Part shown: piece by piece, positions 26,212 to 35,890 of the stretch
Layout: each line of letters begins with the position of its first letter
Position numbering within the stretch: the stretch's first letter is position 1
Source of the DNA: Sphingobacteriaceae bacterium UBA6709
GTDB taxonomy: Bacteria; Bacteroidota; Bacteroidia; Sphingobacteriales; Sphingobacteriaceae
Reading direction: 5' to 3'
NCBI GenBank assembly: GCA_002454425.1
Contig: DKIV01000006.1
Location: 1-43,977, forward strand
DNA: 43,977 nucleotides
Translations under genes and position numbers: made by a program
Notes under the pieces: generated by a model
Told to the model about the DNA's origin: nothing
Databases searched by the model: none
Seen by the model: the letters and a program-made list of their open reading frames with translations, nothing else

Positions 26212-27327
26212 TTATCGTTTAATGTTGAGCAATCTATAAAAGGCTTCTTTAGGCTTGTAATTCCGATCAAATAATAAAGGATAGTTTGTTCTTCCTTTCA
26301 CGGGCCAGTCATTTAGCCAGCTGTCACCGTCGGCGACCCCCCAAAATGTAACACGACTGATTTTATCTTTATGCTTCAGGAAGAGATTAAACAGTTGCTC
26401 ATAATCGATGGCTAGCTTTCGCTGCAAGCTGTCAGGCAATTTTTTTGGAAAAGGATTCATTTCCGGACTATTAACCATTCGCTGACTCACATCGGCTCCG
26501 GAAAAATTACGCGGCAAGACCTCCAGATCCAATTCTGTAATCATCACCTTGACCCCCAAAGCCGCAAATGCTACGATACTCTCTTCAATATCCCGGTAAG
26601 GAACCTTTCCCACATGCCAATGTCCCTGAATCCCCACAGCATCAATACGCGCATCGGCAGCTTGTAACTGTTTAATTATAGCAATCGCACCCTCACGCTT
26701 CCGGGGCTGTTCGATATTATAATCGTTATAATACAATTCCGTATGAGGAGCGGCTACGGCAGCTTGTTTAAAAGCATCCGTTATGTAATCTTTCCCCAAA
26801 AGCTTTAGAAAAACCGAATTTCGATAAGTGCCATCTTCATTCAAAGCCTCATTAACCACATCCCAACCCTTTATCTTCCCTGTGTAGCGACCGGCAACTT
26901 TTGCGATGTGCTGAGACATAAACTGCCGCAACGAATCTTTGCTTGTTATCGCTTCAACAAATGGAGGAAGCTGACTGTGCCAAATCAATGTATGGCCAAT
27001 TATAAATAACTTATTCCGAACACCGTAGTCTACAAAGCGATCGCTCAGGCTAAAATCAAACCGTCCCCAGGCAGGTTGTACAATCTCCGCTTTTAGCACA
27101 TTTTCAGGAGTAATGCTATTAAACTGTGCCTTTATAAGACGATCGGCAAGTGCATTTTTCCCTTGAAACTGATCCGAATTCAAGGCTGTACCTATTAAAA
27201 AATCAGATTTATAAATATCTTTCAAGCCATTACCTTTTACAGATAATTTCTGGGCGCTACAATTCACAACCCCCGCCCCGATTATCCATAAAAAAGGAAA
27301 TACTATATGTACGATTTTTAGGTTCAT
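26212..27327 (-). CDS. GH10 endo-1,4-beta-xylanase, periplasmic
   Basis: 371 residues from the ATG at 27327 (MNLKIVHIVFPFLWIIGAGV), which opens a signal peptide ending NCSAQ; an in-frame start at 27405 would bury that signal behind 26 charged residues and is rejected. It is a single GH10 barrel: ITPENVLKAEIVQPAWGRFD, GHTLIWHSQLP, acid/base Glu160 in WDVVNEALNEDG, YYNDYNIEQPRKREG, and nucleophile Glu265 in VMITELDLEVLP. The end shows FWGVADGDSWLNDWPVKGRT. The absence of a lipobox suggests a periplasmic enzyme that shortens imported xylooligosaccharides, complementing the surface GH10 encoded at 32425-34041. The 148-bp gap to the GH67 gene leaves room for a secondary promoter, but none is evident. 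Confidence 0.95.
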   Translation of the reverse strand: MNLKIVHIVFPFLWIIGAGVVNCSAQKLSVKGNGLKDIYKSDFLIGTALNSDQFQGKNALADRLIKAQFNSITPENVLKAEIVQPAWGRFDFSLSDRFVDYGVRNKLFIIGHTLIWHSQLPPFVEAITSKDSLRQFMSQHIAKVAGRYTGKIKGWDVVNEALNEDGTYRNSVFLKLLGKDYITDAFKQAAVAAPHTELYYNDYNIEQPRKREGAIAIIKQLQAADARIDAVGIQGHWHVGKVPYRDIEESIVAFAALGVKVMITELDLEVLPRNFSGADVSQRMVNSPEMNPFPKKLPDSLQRKLAIDYEQLFNLFLKHKDKISRVTFWGVADGDSWLNDWPVKGRTNYPLLFDRNYKPKEAFYRLLNIKR

Positions 27328-27475
27328 ACTTTCAGTTTTAAAATTCGTTCTTACACATTTATCATCAAGAAAGCGTTCTGTCAGAAACACCTTCAGTTTT
27401 TCCAATTAGTTCATCCAACGCTCATTCATCCGCTTTACACGGCAACGCTTAACTACCTGACAATTGAACAAGACT

Positions 27476-29560
27476 CTACCATTGATTCTCCTCAGGCTCA
27501 TAAGCCATCATATCTTCCAGTTTATTAATGGGGCGTTCCAGTGAAAAAGGGATAGGCTGCTGAGCATATTGCTGAAAATAAAGCAGACAAGCATCTCTCC
27601 ATAATATCGCGTTTTTTGCCTGATCCCTCAATCGATATTGAACATCTTTGAATCGCTCCGGATCTACAAATCCCTCCGCTTGATCCCATCGTTTTTGAAA
27701 ATCACGAACAGAGTTAAGCCCTTGCTCATAGTGCAAACATAATTCCTCCCATAAACTCCTGCCACTCTTCATCTTAAAGGTCCAGGGAAGATGGTGAAAC
27801 CATAAGAGCAGATTTTCCGGGCACTGATTCACATCATTATAAGTGTTCGCTAAAGGCCCGGCATATTGACTTACAGCATTGGTACCCGAGCGACTCCGAT
27901 CAAAACCAATTCCGTCTTTCGCCGCCCTGTGATAATAAGGGGGCGTCCAATCCGGACGCATTCCCTTCGGGGCCCACCACGGACCGGGTCCATAATGATG
28001 ATGAGCAGCCATAATATGGTGTAATCCCAAAGGAGTCATATAATTAACCGCAGCCTCCCTACTTTCCAGCATTATTTGCGTCACGGGTTCCAAAAACTTT
28101 GTGTGCCAATTGTCGTTCGTTCCAGATGCCGCTCCTCCTTTCGGAAAGGTTAGCATCAACCATTCTTCAGCGATCTGTTTACTGCTTAGCGAACTGTTCC
28201 AGGCTAAACGCCCGAAAGCATACCAGTTGGCTTGTGCAAAAGGATGTCCCGTCCAATTAGCATCCAGGCCGATATTAGCGACGCCGGCGATAGCACTTTG
28301 CGGATAAGGAAAAACACGCCCGTCAGTCATACGAGCTATTGTACTTCCAGCGCCCTCCTGAAAGGTATCGCTCCCCAAAAACTCCTCCCACATAGGTGCT
28401 AAATACACGAGATGAATAGCATGCCCCAGATATTCCTGCGTAATTTGCACCTCCGGCATTACACAAGTTTTCTTCATTGCTCCAAAAAGCGGACTAAAAG
28501 GTTCCCGTGGTTGAAAATCGATAGGACCATTCTTCACCTGAAGAATAACATTTGATCTAAAGCTGCCATCAAGATGTTTAAATTCATTATATGCCTGCTT
28601 GGCGCGATCTGTATCCGTTGCACTGTAAACAAATGCCCGCCACATAACACAACCGTTGTAAGGCCTTAGTATATCAGCAAGCATATTAGCACCCTCGGCA
28701 TGAGAACGACCGAAGTCCTGAGGACCCGGTTGCCCTTCACTACTGGCCTTCACCAGATAACCACCGAAATTAGGCACCAAGGCATAAATTTCCTTTGTCT
28801 TCTGCATCCACCAATTCTGTACCTCCTTATTCAAGGGATCGGCCGTCTTAAGCTTTCCGAGCAACTCCGGGGATGCAAAATTTACAGACAGATAAACCTT
28901 CAGGCCGAAGGGACGCAGCACCTCCGAAATTGCTTTCACTCGTTTCAAATAGGGCGCGGTCAACAGCAAAGGCGAAGCATTGACATTATTCAGCACCGTA
29001 GCATTAATGCCAACAGACGCATTAGCCCGGGCATATTCTTTCCATAAAAGACGATCAGCAGCAGTAACCGTTAAATCTTCTCCCCTCCAGAATATTGATT
29101 TCCCGGCGTACCCCCTCTCCACTGAACCATTCGGATTATCCCAATGATTCAGTATGCGAACAGCATATGAAGGATTCTCCTGCACGTAATCCTTTTTCTC
29201 TCCTGTTTGTTGAAGCCGCAACAACGTATAAGCACCATATAAAATTCCCTCATCACCAGGAGATATGATGCTACCCTTATTCAGAATAAAGCCGTCTTTC
29301 TTTAATCCTTTATGCGATTTAACTACCAATCGAATAGTTGCCCCATCTGAGCCTTGCCAGTTTTCCCGCAATTCGTTTATTGCGGTTGTCAAAATGGGCG
29401 ATTGGCGGGAACAGCTAACATGTACCACTGAAGGGTTCCTTTTCGGAAGCCACAATTCATGCCCATTATCCGCAAATGCCCTCATACTCAGCATGAGTCC
29501 CCACAAAAGAAAGAAGGTGACACCGCTGCCAGGCTTAAGTTGATATCGTTTTTTGATCAT
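27476..29560 (-). CDS. GH67 alpha-glucuronidase
   Basis: 694 residues with a signal peptide (TFFLLWGLMLSMRAFA). GH67 enzymes remove (4-O-methyl-)glucuronic acid from the non-reducing end of xylooligosaccharides. Catalytic candidates are all present: general acid Glu275 in YLVKASSEGQPGPQDFGR, and the paired bases Asp348 (VKNGPIDFQPREP) and Glu376 (ITQEYLGH). Other family blocks are RILNHWDNPNGSVERGYAGK, MRPDWTPPYYHRAAKDGIGF and LLWFHHLPWTF. Its length is normal. It lies 8 bp after the GH2 gene, so the two are surely co-transcribed. Its presence identifies the target of the locus as glucuronoxylan or glucuronoarabinoxylan. Confidence 0.97.
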   Translation of the reverse strand: MIKKRYQLKPGSGVTFFLLWGLMLSMRAFADNGHELWLPKRNPSVVHVSCSRQSPILTTAINELRENWQGSDGATIRLVVKSHKGLKKDGFILNKGSIISPGDEGILYGAYTLLRLQQTGEKKDYVQENPSYAVRILNHWDNPNGSVERGYAGKSIFWRGEDLTVTAADRLLWKEYARANASVGINATVLNNVNASPLLLTAPYLKRVKAISEVLRPFGLKVYLSVNFASPELLGKLKTADPLNKEVQNWWMQKTKEIYALVPNFGGYLVKASSEGQPGPQDFGRSHAEGANMLADILRPYNGCVMWRAFVYSATDTDRAKQAYNEFKHLDGSFRSNVILQVKNGPIDFQPREPFSPLFGAMKKTCVMPEVQITQEYLGHAIHLVYLAPMWEEFLGSDTFQEGAGSTIARMTDGRVFPYPQSAIAGVANIGLDANWTGHPFAQANWYAFGRLAWNSSLSSKQIAEEWLMLTFPKGGAASGTNDNWHTKFLEPVTQIMLESREAAVNYMTPLGLHHIMAAHHHYGPGPWWAPKGMRPDWTPPYYHRAAKDGIGFDRSRSGTNAVSQYAGPLANTYNDVNQCPENLLLWFHHLPWTFKMKSGRSLWEELCLHYEQGLNSVRDFQKRWDQAEGFVDPERFKDVQYRLRDQAKNAILWRDACLLYFQQYAQQPIPFSLERPINKLEDMMAYEPEENQW

Positions 29561-29568
29561 ACATCGCT

Positions 29569-32316
29569 CTATTTACTTTCCAGTACAAGTTCAGCGCCCT
29601 GTAATCCTCGTCCGGAAACATGAATAATTATTTTCCCTCGCCTGCCTGACCGCGACTGCACAATGCCTAAGGCCAACCCGCTATAGGCATTTCTTTTATC
29701 CGAAGAAAAAGATACCATGTCGGCAGGATCTCCATTGTCTGTCGCCAACAGATTCCCGGCACCTTCCACACTAAACGTCAAAAGCTGATTAGCCTCGGGC
29801 ACCTTCCAACCATTCTCATCCAATATCTCCGCCGTAATAAAAGCCAAATCGTGCCCATCAGCCACGATAGCGGACCTATCAACGGTCAATTTTATTTTAT
29901 GCGCCAGGCCCACCGTCCTCACACTATCAACAGCCCATAGCACGCCTTTTTTGTAAGTCAGCACCTTTAATTCACCCGGCATGTATTTCACATCATCCCA
30001 TCTAAAACGATAATCAAAAGCACCACGGGTTTTCCTACCCAGAGATTTCCCATTCAGAAATAATTCAGCTTCATCTGCGGAAGAAAACACATGCACAGGA
30101 GTCACTAGTCCCTCACGCCCTGGCCATGACCAATGAGGTAAAATGTGTGCAAACTTCAAATCGGGTCGCCACCGCGATTGGTAAAGAAAGAAGCGATCTT
30201 TCTTAAAACCTGCCAGATCAATGATGCCCGAATAAGAACTGCGCGCAGCATAGTAAGGAGTGGGCTCACCAAGGTAATCCCATCCCGACCAAACAAATTC
30301 CCCGCCAACGTAAGGGTGCTTATCCTGAGAGGCAAACACCTTATCGGGAGAAGCACCAAACTGAGCCGTATATAACTCATATGCACTCACTTTTCGTCCC
30401 AATGGATCTCCTCCTGTTGAGTCACTTACCGGTGCGCTTATCTCGCTGGTCACAGGAAAAATATACGTTCCCCGAGTACTTAAAGCGGATGAAGTCTCGC
30501 TACTAACTATCAGCTTTTCCGGAAATTTGTCATGAAAGGCAGGATATAAAGGCGATGTCCTGATGCCCTTTAAATGCGCGTAAGCCGGAGCATCCCGAAT
30601 TCCCTCTCCCTGATAATTAAGAGATAAAACATCCATCGACAGAGGAAAAGGCATATCAGGTTTCGCATAATTCATAGACGCTGTGGTGGGACGCGAACTA
30701 TCTTCTTCTTTGACAATCCCACTAAGCCTCATAGCTAATTTTGCCCCCGCGTCTGCGGTGTATTGTTCGCCCACTTCATTTCCAAAGCTCCAGGCAATCA
30801 CTGAAGGATGACTTCGATCTCTTCTTACCCAGGATCTGATATCGGCCTCATGCCATTCCGGAAAAATAAGGTGAAAGTCCAAAGGGTTCTTTCCGCGCTC
30901 CCAATTATCAAAAATCTCATCAAAAACAAGGAAGCCCATCCGATCGGTAAGATCTAAGAGTTCCGGAGCAGGAGGATTATGAGCCAACCGAATAGCATTA
31001 CACCCCAATTCACGCAACATCTCAAGTTGTCGCTCCGCAGCCCTGCGATTAAAAGCAGCACCCAGGGCACCCAAATCGTGATGTTGATTTACCCCTTGAA
31101 TCCGAACTGGTTCTCCATTCACTAACAAACCTTTTTGACCATCGAACACGACCTCACGAATACCGAAAGAAGTTTCATACATATCCACCATCTTTCCTTT
31201 TACCCATAATTGGGTAGAAGCAATGTAAAGGTTCGGTTCCTGAGAAGGCGGAGGTCCCCACAATAATGGCTTTATTAACTGCGTCTTACAATGAACCACA
31301 TATGGCTCGTTGCCCGGTAACTGTATGTTTTGTGACGGGAAGGCCCCTACTTTCGTTTTCTTAGCAAACAAAGCATCGACCGTATAAATTTCTGTAATAG
31401 CCGTTACCTGTTGCGTTTCCCTGGTCCTGTTTAGCAAAGTAAGATCTAAAGATAACGCTGCTGCCGCCGGGCTAGCATTCAACGTCCGAACAGTCGCCCC
31501 CCATTGAGCAACCTGCACCGGATTGGTCTTTAACAGCCACACATTCCGATAGAGGCCGGCTCCCGGATACCAACGGGAAGAATGGGTTGGATTATCTAAA
31601 CGAATAGCCAATTGATTTTCCTTACCATACTTTACGTAAGGAGTCAGATCCATTCGGAATGAAGTGTAGCCATGAGGCCATCCTCCCACTAAACGCCCAT
31701 TCAGCCATACCATCGCATAAGACATGGCGCCGTCTATCTCCAGATAAAGAGACTTTCCACGATCAGATACAGGTATATCCAATTTTTTGCGATACCATGC
31801 CACTCCATGAACAGGAAGCCTACCCATACCGCCTCCCACAATAGCTCCCTCTTCCCGATAAAAAGGCGCCCTGATAGCCCAATCGTGAGGGAGTTGCACT
31901 TTCGTCCATTGCCTGTCATCAAAATCCTGCCGCACAAAAGGGAAATCACTTCCGGGGTCACCAGCAGGACGAGTATAGCGAGAGGCAGGCTCTTTAATAA
32001 AGGGATTAGCAGAAGGTAGAATCCATGATTTTAACACAAATTTTGTAGTTCCGCGAAAAACAGCCTGTTCAGGCTTAGCATCGGCAACAATATCATCTGT
32101 TCGTTGTTCGACAACAGGTCGTTCATCATAGATTAAACTGTCAGACTTAACATTTTCCGCATAACGAAAGAACTTCCAGTCATCGTTAATTAACACCCGC
32201 TCACGTGGAAGCAGATTTTGCGCCAGCAAACCCTGTGCCCCCATTAGTGCCAGGAGCAGACAGGTACCATAACTTAGATAACGATCGTTGAACATAGCAG
32301 AGAAAAGATTTAACAT
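29569..32316 (-). CDS. GH2 family glycoside hydrolase (beta-galactosidase-like)
   Basis: 915 residues with a signal peptide (about 1-33, ending LLAQ). The N-terminal sugar-binding domain includes QLPHDWAIRAPFYREEGAIV and GVAWYRKKLDIP. The barrel contains RIQGVNQHHDLGALGAAFNR, acid/base Glu514 in IAWSFGNEVGEQ and nucleophile Glu607 in IVSSETSS, then GEFVWSGWDYLGEPTPYY. C-terminal Ig-like domains follow, including a DUF4982-like segment (HVFSSADEAELFLNGKSLGR) and a final Big-type domain. The layout is that of the beta-galactosidase branch of GH2. In a xylan locus it probably removes a galactose decoration from xylan side chains; substrate is inferred from context. It is preceded by the hairpin at 32385-32418. 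Confidence 0.9.
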   Translation of the reverse strand: MLNLFSAMFNDRYLSYGTCLLLALMGAQGLLAQNLLPRERVLINDDWKFFRYAENVKSDSLIYDERPVVEQRTDDIVADAKPEQAVFRGTTKFVLKSWILPSANPFIKEPASRYTRPAGDPGSDFPFVRQDFDDRQWTKVQLPHDWAIRAPFYREEGAIVGGGMGRLPVHGVAWYRKKLDIPVSDRGKSLYLEIDGAMSYAMVWLNGRLVGGWPHGYTSFRMDLTPYVKYGKENQLAIRLDNPTHSSRWYPGAGLYRNVWLLKTNPVQVAQWGATVRTLNASPAAAALSLDLTLLNRTRETQQVTAITEIYTVDALFAKKTKVGAFPSQNIQLPGNEPYVVHCKTQLIKPLLWGPPPSQEPNLYIASTQLWVKGKMVDMYETSFGIREVVFDGQKGLLVNGEPVRIQGVNQHHDLGALGAAFNRRAAERQLEMLRELGCNAIRLAHNPPAPELLDLTDRMGFLVFDEIFDNWERGKNPLDFHLIFPEWHEADIRSWVRRDRSHPSVIAWSFGNEVGEQYTADAGAKLAMRLSGIVKEEDSSRPTTASMNYAKPDMPFPLSMDVLSLNYQGEGIRDAPAYAHLKGIRTSPLYPAFHDKFPEKLIVSSETSSALSTRGTYIFPVTSEISAPVSDSTGGDPLGRKVSAYELYTAQFGASPDKVFASQDKHPYVGGEFVWSGWDYLGEPTPYYAARSSYSGIIDLAGFKKDRFFLYQSRWRPDLKFAHILPHWSWPGREGLVTPVHVFSSADEAELFLNGKSLGRKTRGAFDYRFRWDDVKYMPGELKVLTYKKGVLWAVDSVRTVGLAHKIKLTVDRSAIVADGHDLAFITAEILDENGWKVPEANQLLTFSVEGAGNLLATDNGDPADMVSFSSDKRNAYSGLALGIVQSRSGRRGKIIIHVSGRGLQGAELVLESK

Positions 32317-32384
32317 TCGTACCAGTATTCTAAAAACATAGAAGCAGACAAAGAATCACCGCACACTACGCTCAGCATAAAAGC

Positions 32385-32418
32385 AGGGTGGCTCCCTCCG
32401 GATAAAGGAAACCACCCT
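32385..32418 (-). terminator. Hairpin after susC-susD-GH10, partial terminator
   Basis: On the minus strand AGGGTGG pairs with CCACCCT (7-bp perfect stem, 20-nt loop) 7 bp after the GH10 stop codon, followed by GCTTTTATG. It could terminate part of the transcripts and so raise the level of the three surface components over the downstream enzymes. Confidence 0.6.
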
Positions 32419-32424
32419 ATACTA

Positions 32425-34041
32425 CTACTCCGATTTTAATGCCTGTAGCACCGCTGAGAATGCCGGCTTTTTACCTTTCATATTATTAAACAACAATGGG
32501 GCATCATTCGCCTTCTGTTGCGTCACAATCCAGCTATTCTTATCCATTTGTCCCCAAACAGTAATTCCGTACCGTTGGGCAGCCGGCACATTTACATAAT
32601 AAGAATGTATGATGTATTTATACATGGCAGCTTGAAGCGTTGCCAGGGCCGGAGAATTATTCACATCAATGGCTTTATTCGAAGGATTTAAACGAACATC
32701 CAATTCAGAAATACGCACCTTCAACCCCGTTCCTGCCAGCTTCTTAAACATATCGTCAATCTGCATATAAGAAGTATTGATCGAGCTATGCATCTGCGTA
32801 CCAACGCCATCTATTTTCACCCCCTTGGCTTTCAAATCAGCAATTAACTTGACTAACGCGTCTACCTTAGCTGTACTCGACTCCAGATTGTAATCATTAA
32901 TAAAAAGAAGCGCGTCCGGATCAGCCTGACTGGCATAAGTAAACGCTTTCTCAACAAAAGAAGCTCCCAAATATTGTCCCCAATAGAATGTATCTGTTGA
33001 ATCTTTCGTTGCATCAAACGGTCCAACACGAATAGCACCACCGTCGGTGAGCGGTTCATTCACCACATCCCATGCTTTCACTTTTCCTTTGTAGTGGCTA
33101 ACCATTCCCTGCGCAAACGTCTTCAACGCATTATCTACTTTTTGCGCAACTTCCGTTGGTGGCAGTGGAACCGCCAGACTGGCGTCAGTCACAGAGAAAT
33201 CGTCAATAAAATAGGTATTAGCCTTTAATCCGATATCCAGAAGCACCCGTGTCTTGGTAGCTGTAGCAGTAAAAGACCAGGTAAATTCTGTCCAGTTGAC
33301 CGTGGTAGTCTGATCTCCCTGATAAGAAGGATTAGGACTCGTTGAAAGCCGGAAAGATCCTCCCGGATTCGCTGACTTCGCCCATAACGAAACATTATAT
33401 ACTTTCCCAACCTGGGTATTCATTTCTGCACCAGCCATCTGAATACGCCATTGTCCTCCTGCATTATCGGTAGGATTAACCACTTTTAAAGCTCTGCTTC
33501 CGGAATGAACTTCCGCAGCTACCTTAGTCTCGCTAAAGGCGGTTCCACCGTTATACGCAGACCAACTGTCAAAGGCATTGCCACTGCCTGTTTCGAAACC
33601 TGGATTAGGAACCAGATTGGTAGCCGTAGGACCAGTACTTCCCGGAATAAGCGAACGTAAATAAGCCCCATTCTGATTCTGATGCCAGCATAGCGTATGT
33701 CCGAAAACCTCTAATCCAGCAGCATTGGCATTGGCTAATAAGGCGTCTGCACGAGTAAAATCCATCGAACCATTGGATTTCACCACCGCTCCGTGTTTCA
33801 TGGTGTATCCAAACGTTACATTATCGGCTTCTCTAAGCACAATATCCCGGTCATTGTACGTGTTGGCAATAAAATCATAGTCGATAGCCATTCCAAAGGG
33901 AATGCTGCTAACATCTTTCAATACGCCGACGGTGTCTGTAAACTCATTGTCTACTAAACTATCGGCACCATTATATATATCTTTCTGACAGGAGAAACTT
34001 AAGGCAATAAAAGCTCCCGCTATTATTAGATTTCTTTTCAT
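32425..34041 (-). CDS. GH10 xylanase lipoprotein with internal CBM
   Basis: 538 residues. The N-terminus is a lipoprotein signal (AFIALSFSCQKD, lipid Cys18), so it is probably anchored on the cell surface next to SusCD. The GH10 barrel is split by a carbohydrate-binding jelly-roll (about 141-288, CBM4/9/22 type): it opens LVPNPGFETGSGNAFDSWSA and closes NTYFIDDFSVTD. The barrel halves supply FGHTLCWHQNQNGAYLR before the insert, and acid/base Glu329 (KAWDVVNEPLTDG), INDYNLES and nucleophile Glu446 (VRISELDVRLN) after it. CBM-in-GH10 enzymes are the usual surface endo-xylanases of Bacteroidota xylan loci. It lies 18 bp after susD and ends just before a hairpin. Confidence 0.96.
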   Translation of the reverse strand: MKRNLIIAGAFIALSFSCQKDIYNGADSLVDNEFTDTVGVLKDVSSIPFGMAIDYDFIANTYNDRDIVLREADNVTFGYTMKHGAVVKSNGSMDFTRADALLANANAAGLEVFGHTLCWHQNQNGAYLRSLIPGSTGPTATNLVPNPGFETGSGNAFDSWSAYNGGTAFSETKVAAEVHSGSRALKVVNPTDNAGGQWRIQMAGAEMNTQVGKVYNVSLWAKSANPGGSFRLSTSPNPSYQGDQTTTVNWTEFTWSFTATATKTRVLLDIGLKANTYFIDDFSVTDASLAVPLPPTEVAQKVDNALKTFAQGMVSHYKGKVKAWDVVNEPLTDGGAIRVGPFDATKDSTDTFYWGQYLGASFVEKAFTYASQADPDALLFINDYNLESSTAKVDALVKLIADLKAKGVKIDGVGTQMHSSINTSYMQIDDMFKKLAGTGLKVRISELDVRLNPSNKAIDVNNSPALATLQAAMYKYIIHSYYVNVPAAQRYGITVWGQMDKNSWIVTQQKANDAPLLFNNMKGKKPAFSAVLQALKSE

Positions 34042-34059
34042 AGCAATTACTATTTATAA

Positions 34060-35868
34060 TTAGTTATAACCTGGATTCTGATACTTGGCAGTATTTCCTT
34101 CCGGGTCTACTGTCGCGTCTATTTGCGAACGCGGAATCGGACGATAATTGTGGAACTCCTGAACATTCGGCGCACCATCCGGATTGAAACGCTTAACACG
34201 ATCCACCAGCAAATTCCTGATAGCAAGATCGGCCCAGCGTACACCTTCCCCACAAAGTTCACGCGTACGCTCATCCATAATAAAATCCATAGAAAGTTGT
34301 GAGGGAGTGATCAGCATGGCGGCTCTGCGAGTAGTCAACTGGGCGTCCGTCAAGCCTCCCCTGTAAGCGGCACGTTGACGTAACACATTAATCAAATCTG
34401 CCGCCTGCGTCAAATTCCCGAGCTTAAATGCTGCCTCTGCCGCTGTTAAATACGTTTCAGATAATTTCGACACAATAAATGGTCGCCCGGATGCATCCTG
34501 GAAATTGTTACGAATACTATCCTGATATTTTTTCAGAGCAGGATACATCTGTGTACGCTTTGTTTGATTATTCCACCAACTATCGGGACCAATGATCAGA
34601 TAACGTTTATTCCGGGCCTTCAATGCGTTCGCTTCCGCCTCGGTGTTAGGCAGAATAATAGCCGTATCACCCAAAGCAAAATTTATACCCGCTAACTTCG
34701 CCCGGAAAGCCTCCAGCTCCGTCCCGGTGCGAACGGTAGCTACCGGCCACAATCTTCTAAATGTCGCATCCCAACGCGAGTCGTTCTGCTTTTCCGCAAA
34801 AGCCACTTCAGAAACATATTTTGTAGGAGCCCAACGACGTAAAGGCCGTCCAAATATTAAGGGACGATCTTCAATCAGAGATACCTGATTAACGATAATC
34901 TGATTCTGATAATTTGGAGTGAATAAATTTCCCGCGATATTGGCCTTTCCATCAAAGTCGGTACTCGGATTGCTTACCTCATTGGCCACGTCCCCTAAAG
35001 CTAACCGCTCTACAGAATACAGAATTTCTGAATTATAATCATTCCCCTGCTTATGCACCATGGCATAGTTTTGCTGCAAAGCAGCACCATACCCGCCCTG
35101 ATTATTAATCAACTCCATCGCCGTATCATAGGCTTTCTGAAAATCGTCGTTCTCCTTAACTACGGAGTAAGCTCTGTAGAGGTAAACCTTGGCCAATAGA
35201 TGCAAGGCTGCTGACTGAGAAAGCTTAAAGGCATTTGAGGGACGCGTTTTAGGCAAATTCTGCGCGGCGAACGTCAGGTCATTAATCATTGCCGCATAAT
35301 CCTTCTTCAGAATATCGTTAAAAGGCAAACGGTTAAAACCATAATATGGAACATCGGTAAAGGTAAGATCACCGGAACCTAAATCCAGGGGCACCGAACC
35401 AAACTGAGAGACCAATAAGAAATAAAGATGCGCCCGCAGATAACTCGCTTCTCCCATAATGGTATTCTTCTGAACATCTGACATATTTGGAACAGACGGA
35501 GCAAATTGCATGATGGCATTACAAAGGTTGATACCGCTATAATTCCTATTCCAGGGAGTTAAAATAGAACCGTTAGTAGCCGGAATCTGATATGTTCCCA
35601 GCTCCAGATCAGCTCCCGACGTTACCTGATCGGCAAACGTAAATTCATCTGTGCCGGCATTTGCTACCCCTACCGCACCAATTGGTCCATAGTCAAAACG
35701 AACCGTCGCATATACCGAGTTAATTCCCTCCTGTATACCGGTAGGCGTCTTGAGGTACTCTACTGTAAACGCCGTAAAAGGCTTTTCTTCAAGAAATTTA
35801 TTACAACCACTGACCCCGATAATTCCTATCAAAGCCGATACTATTTTTATAGATTTTAATGCTTTCAT
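34060..35868 (-). CDS. susD: SusD/RagB family glycan-binding lipoprotein
   Basis: 602 residues. A lipoprotein signal (KIVSALIGIIGVSGCNKFLE, lipid Cys22) precedes the SusD fold. Family segments: NLCNAIMQFAPSVPN, GEASYLRAHLYFLLVSQFGS, SAALHLLAKVYLYRAYSVVK (TPR region), SKLSETYLTAAEAAFKLGNL, and FIMDERTRELCGEGVRWADL near the end, closing with NPGYN. SusD proteins cap the SusC porin and bind the oligosaccharide to be imported; here the ligand is expected to be a xylooligosaccharide. It begins 22 bp after susC, in one transcript with it and with the surface GH10. Confidence 0.97.
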   Translation of the reverse strand: MKALKSIKIVSALIGIIGVSGCNKFLEEKPFTAFTVEYLKTPTGIQEGINSVYATVRFDYGPIGAVGVANAGTDEFTFADQVTSGADLELGTYQIPATNGSILTPWNRNYSGINLCNAIMQFAPSVPNMSDVQKNTIMGEASYLRAHLYFLLVSQFGSVPLDLGSGDLTFTDVPYYGFNRLPFNDILKKDYAAMINDLTFAAQNLPKTRPSNAFKLSQSAALHLLAKVYLYRAYSVVKENDDFQKAYDTAMELINNQGGYGAALQQNYAMVHKQGNDYNSEILYSVERLALGDVANEVSNPSTDFDGKANIAGNLFTPNYQNQIIVNQVSLIEDRPLIFGRPLRRWAPTKYVSEVAFAEKQNDSRWDATFRRLWPVATVRTGTELEAFRAKLAGINFALGDTAIILPNTEAEANALKARNKRYLIIGPDSWWNNQTKRTQMYPALKKYQDSIRNNFQDASGRPFIVSKLSETYLTAAEAAFKLGNLTQAADLINVLRQRAAYRGGLTDAQLTTRRAAMLITPSQLSMDFIMDERTRELCGEGVRWADLAIRNLLVDRVKRFNPDGAPNVQEFHNYRPIPRSQIDATVDPEGNTAKYQNPGYN

Positions 35869-35890
35869 GTTGGTTTACTTTTAAGGTTAG

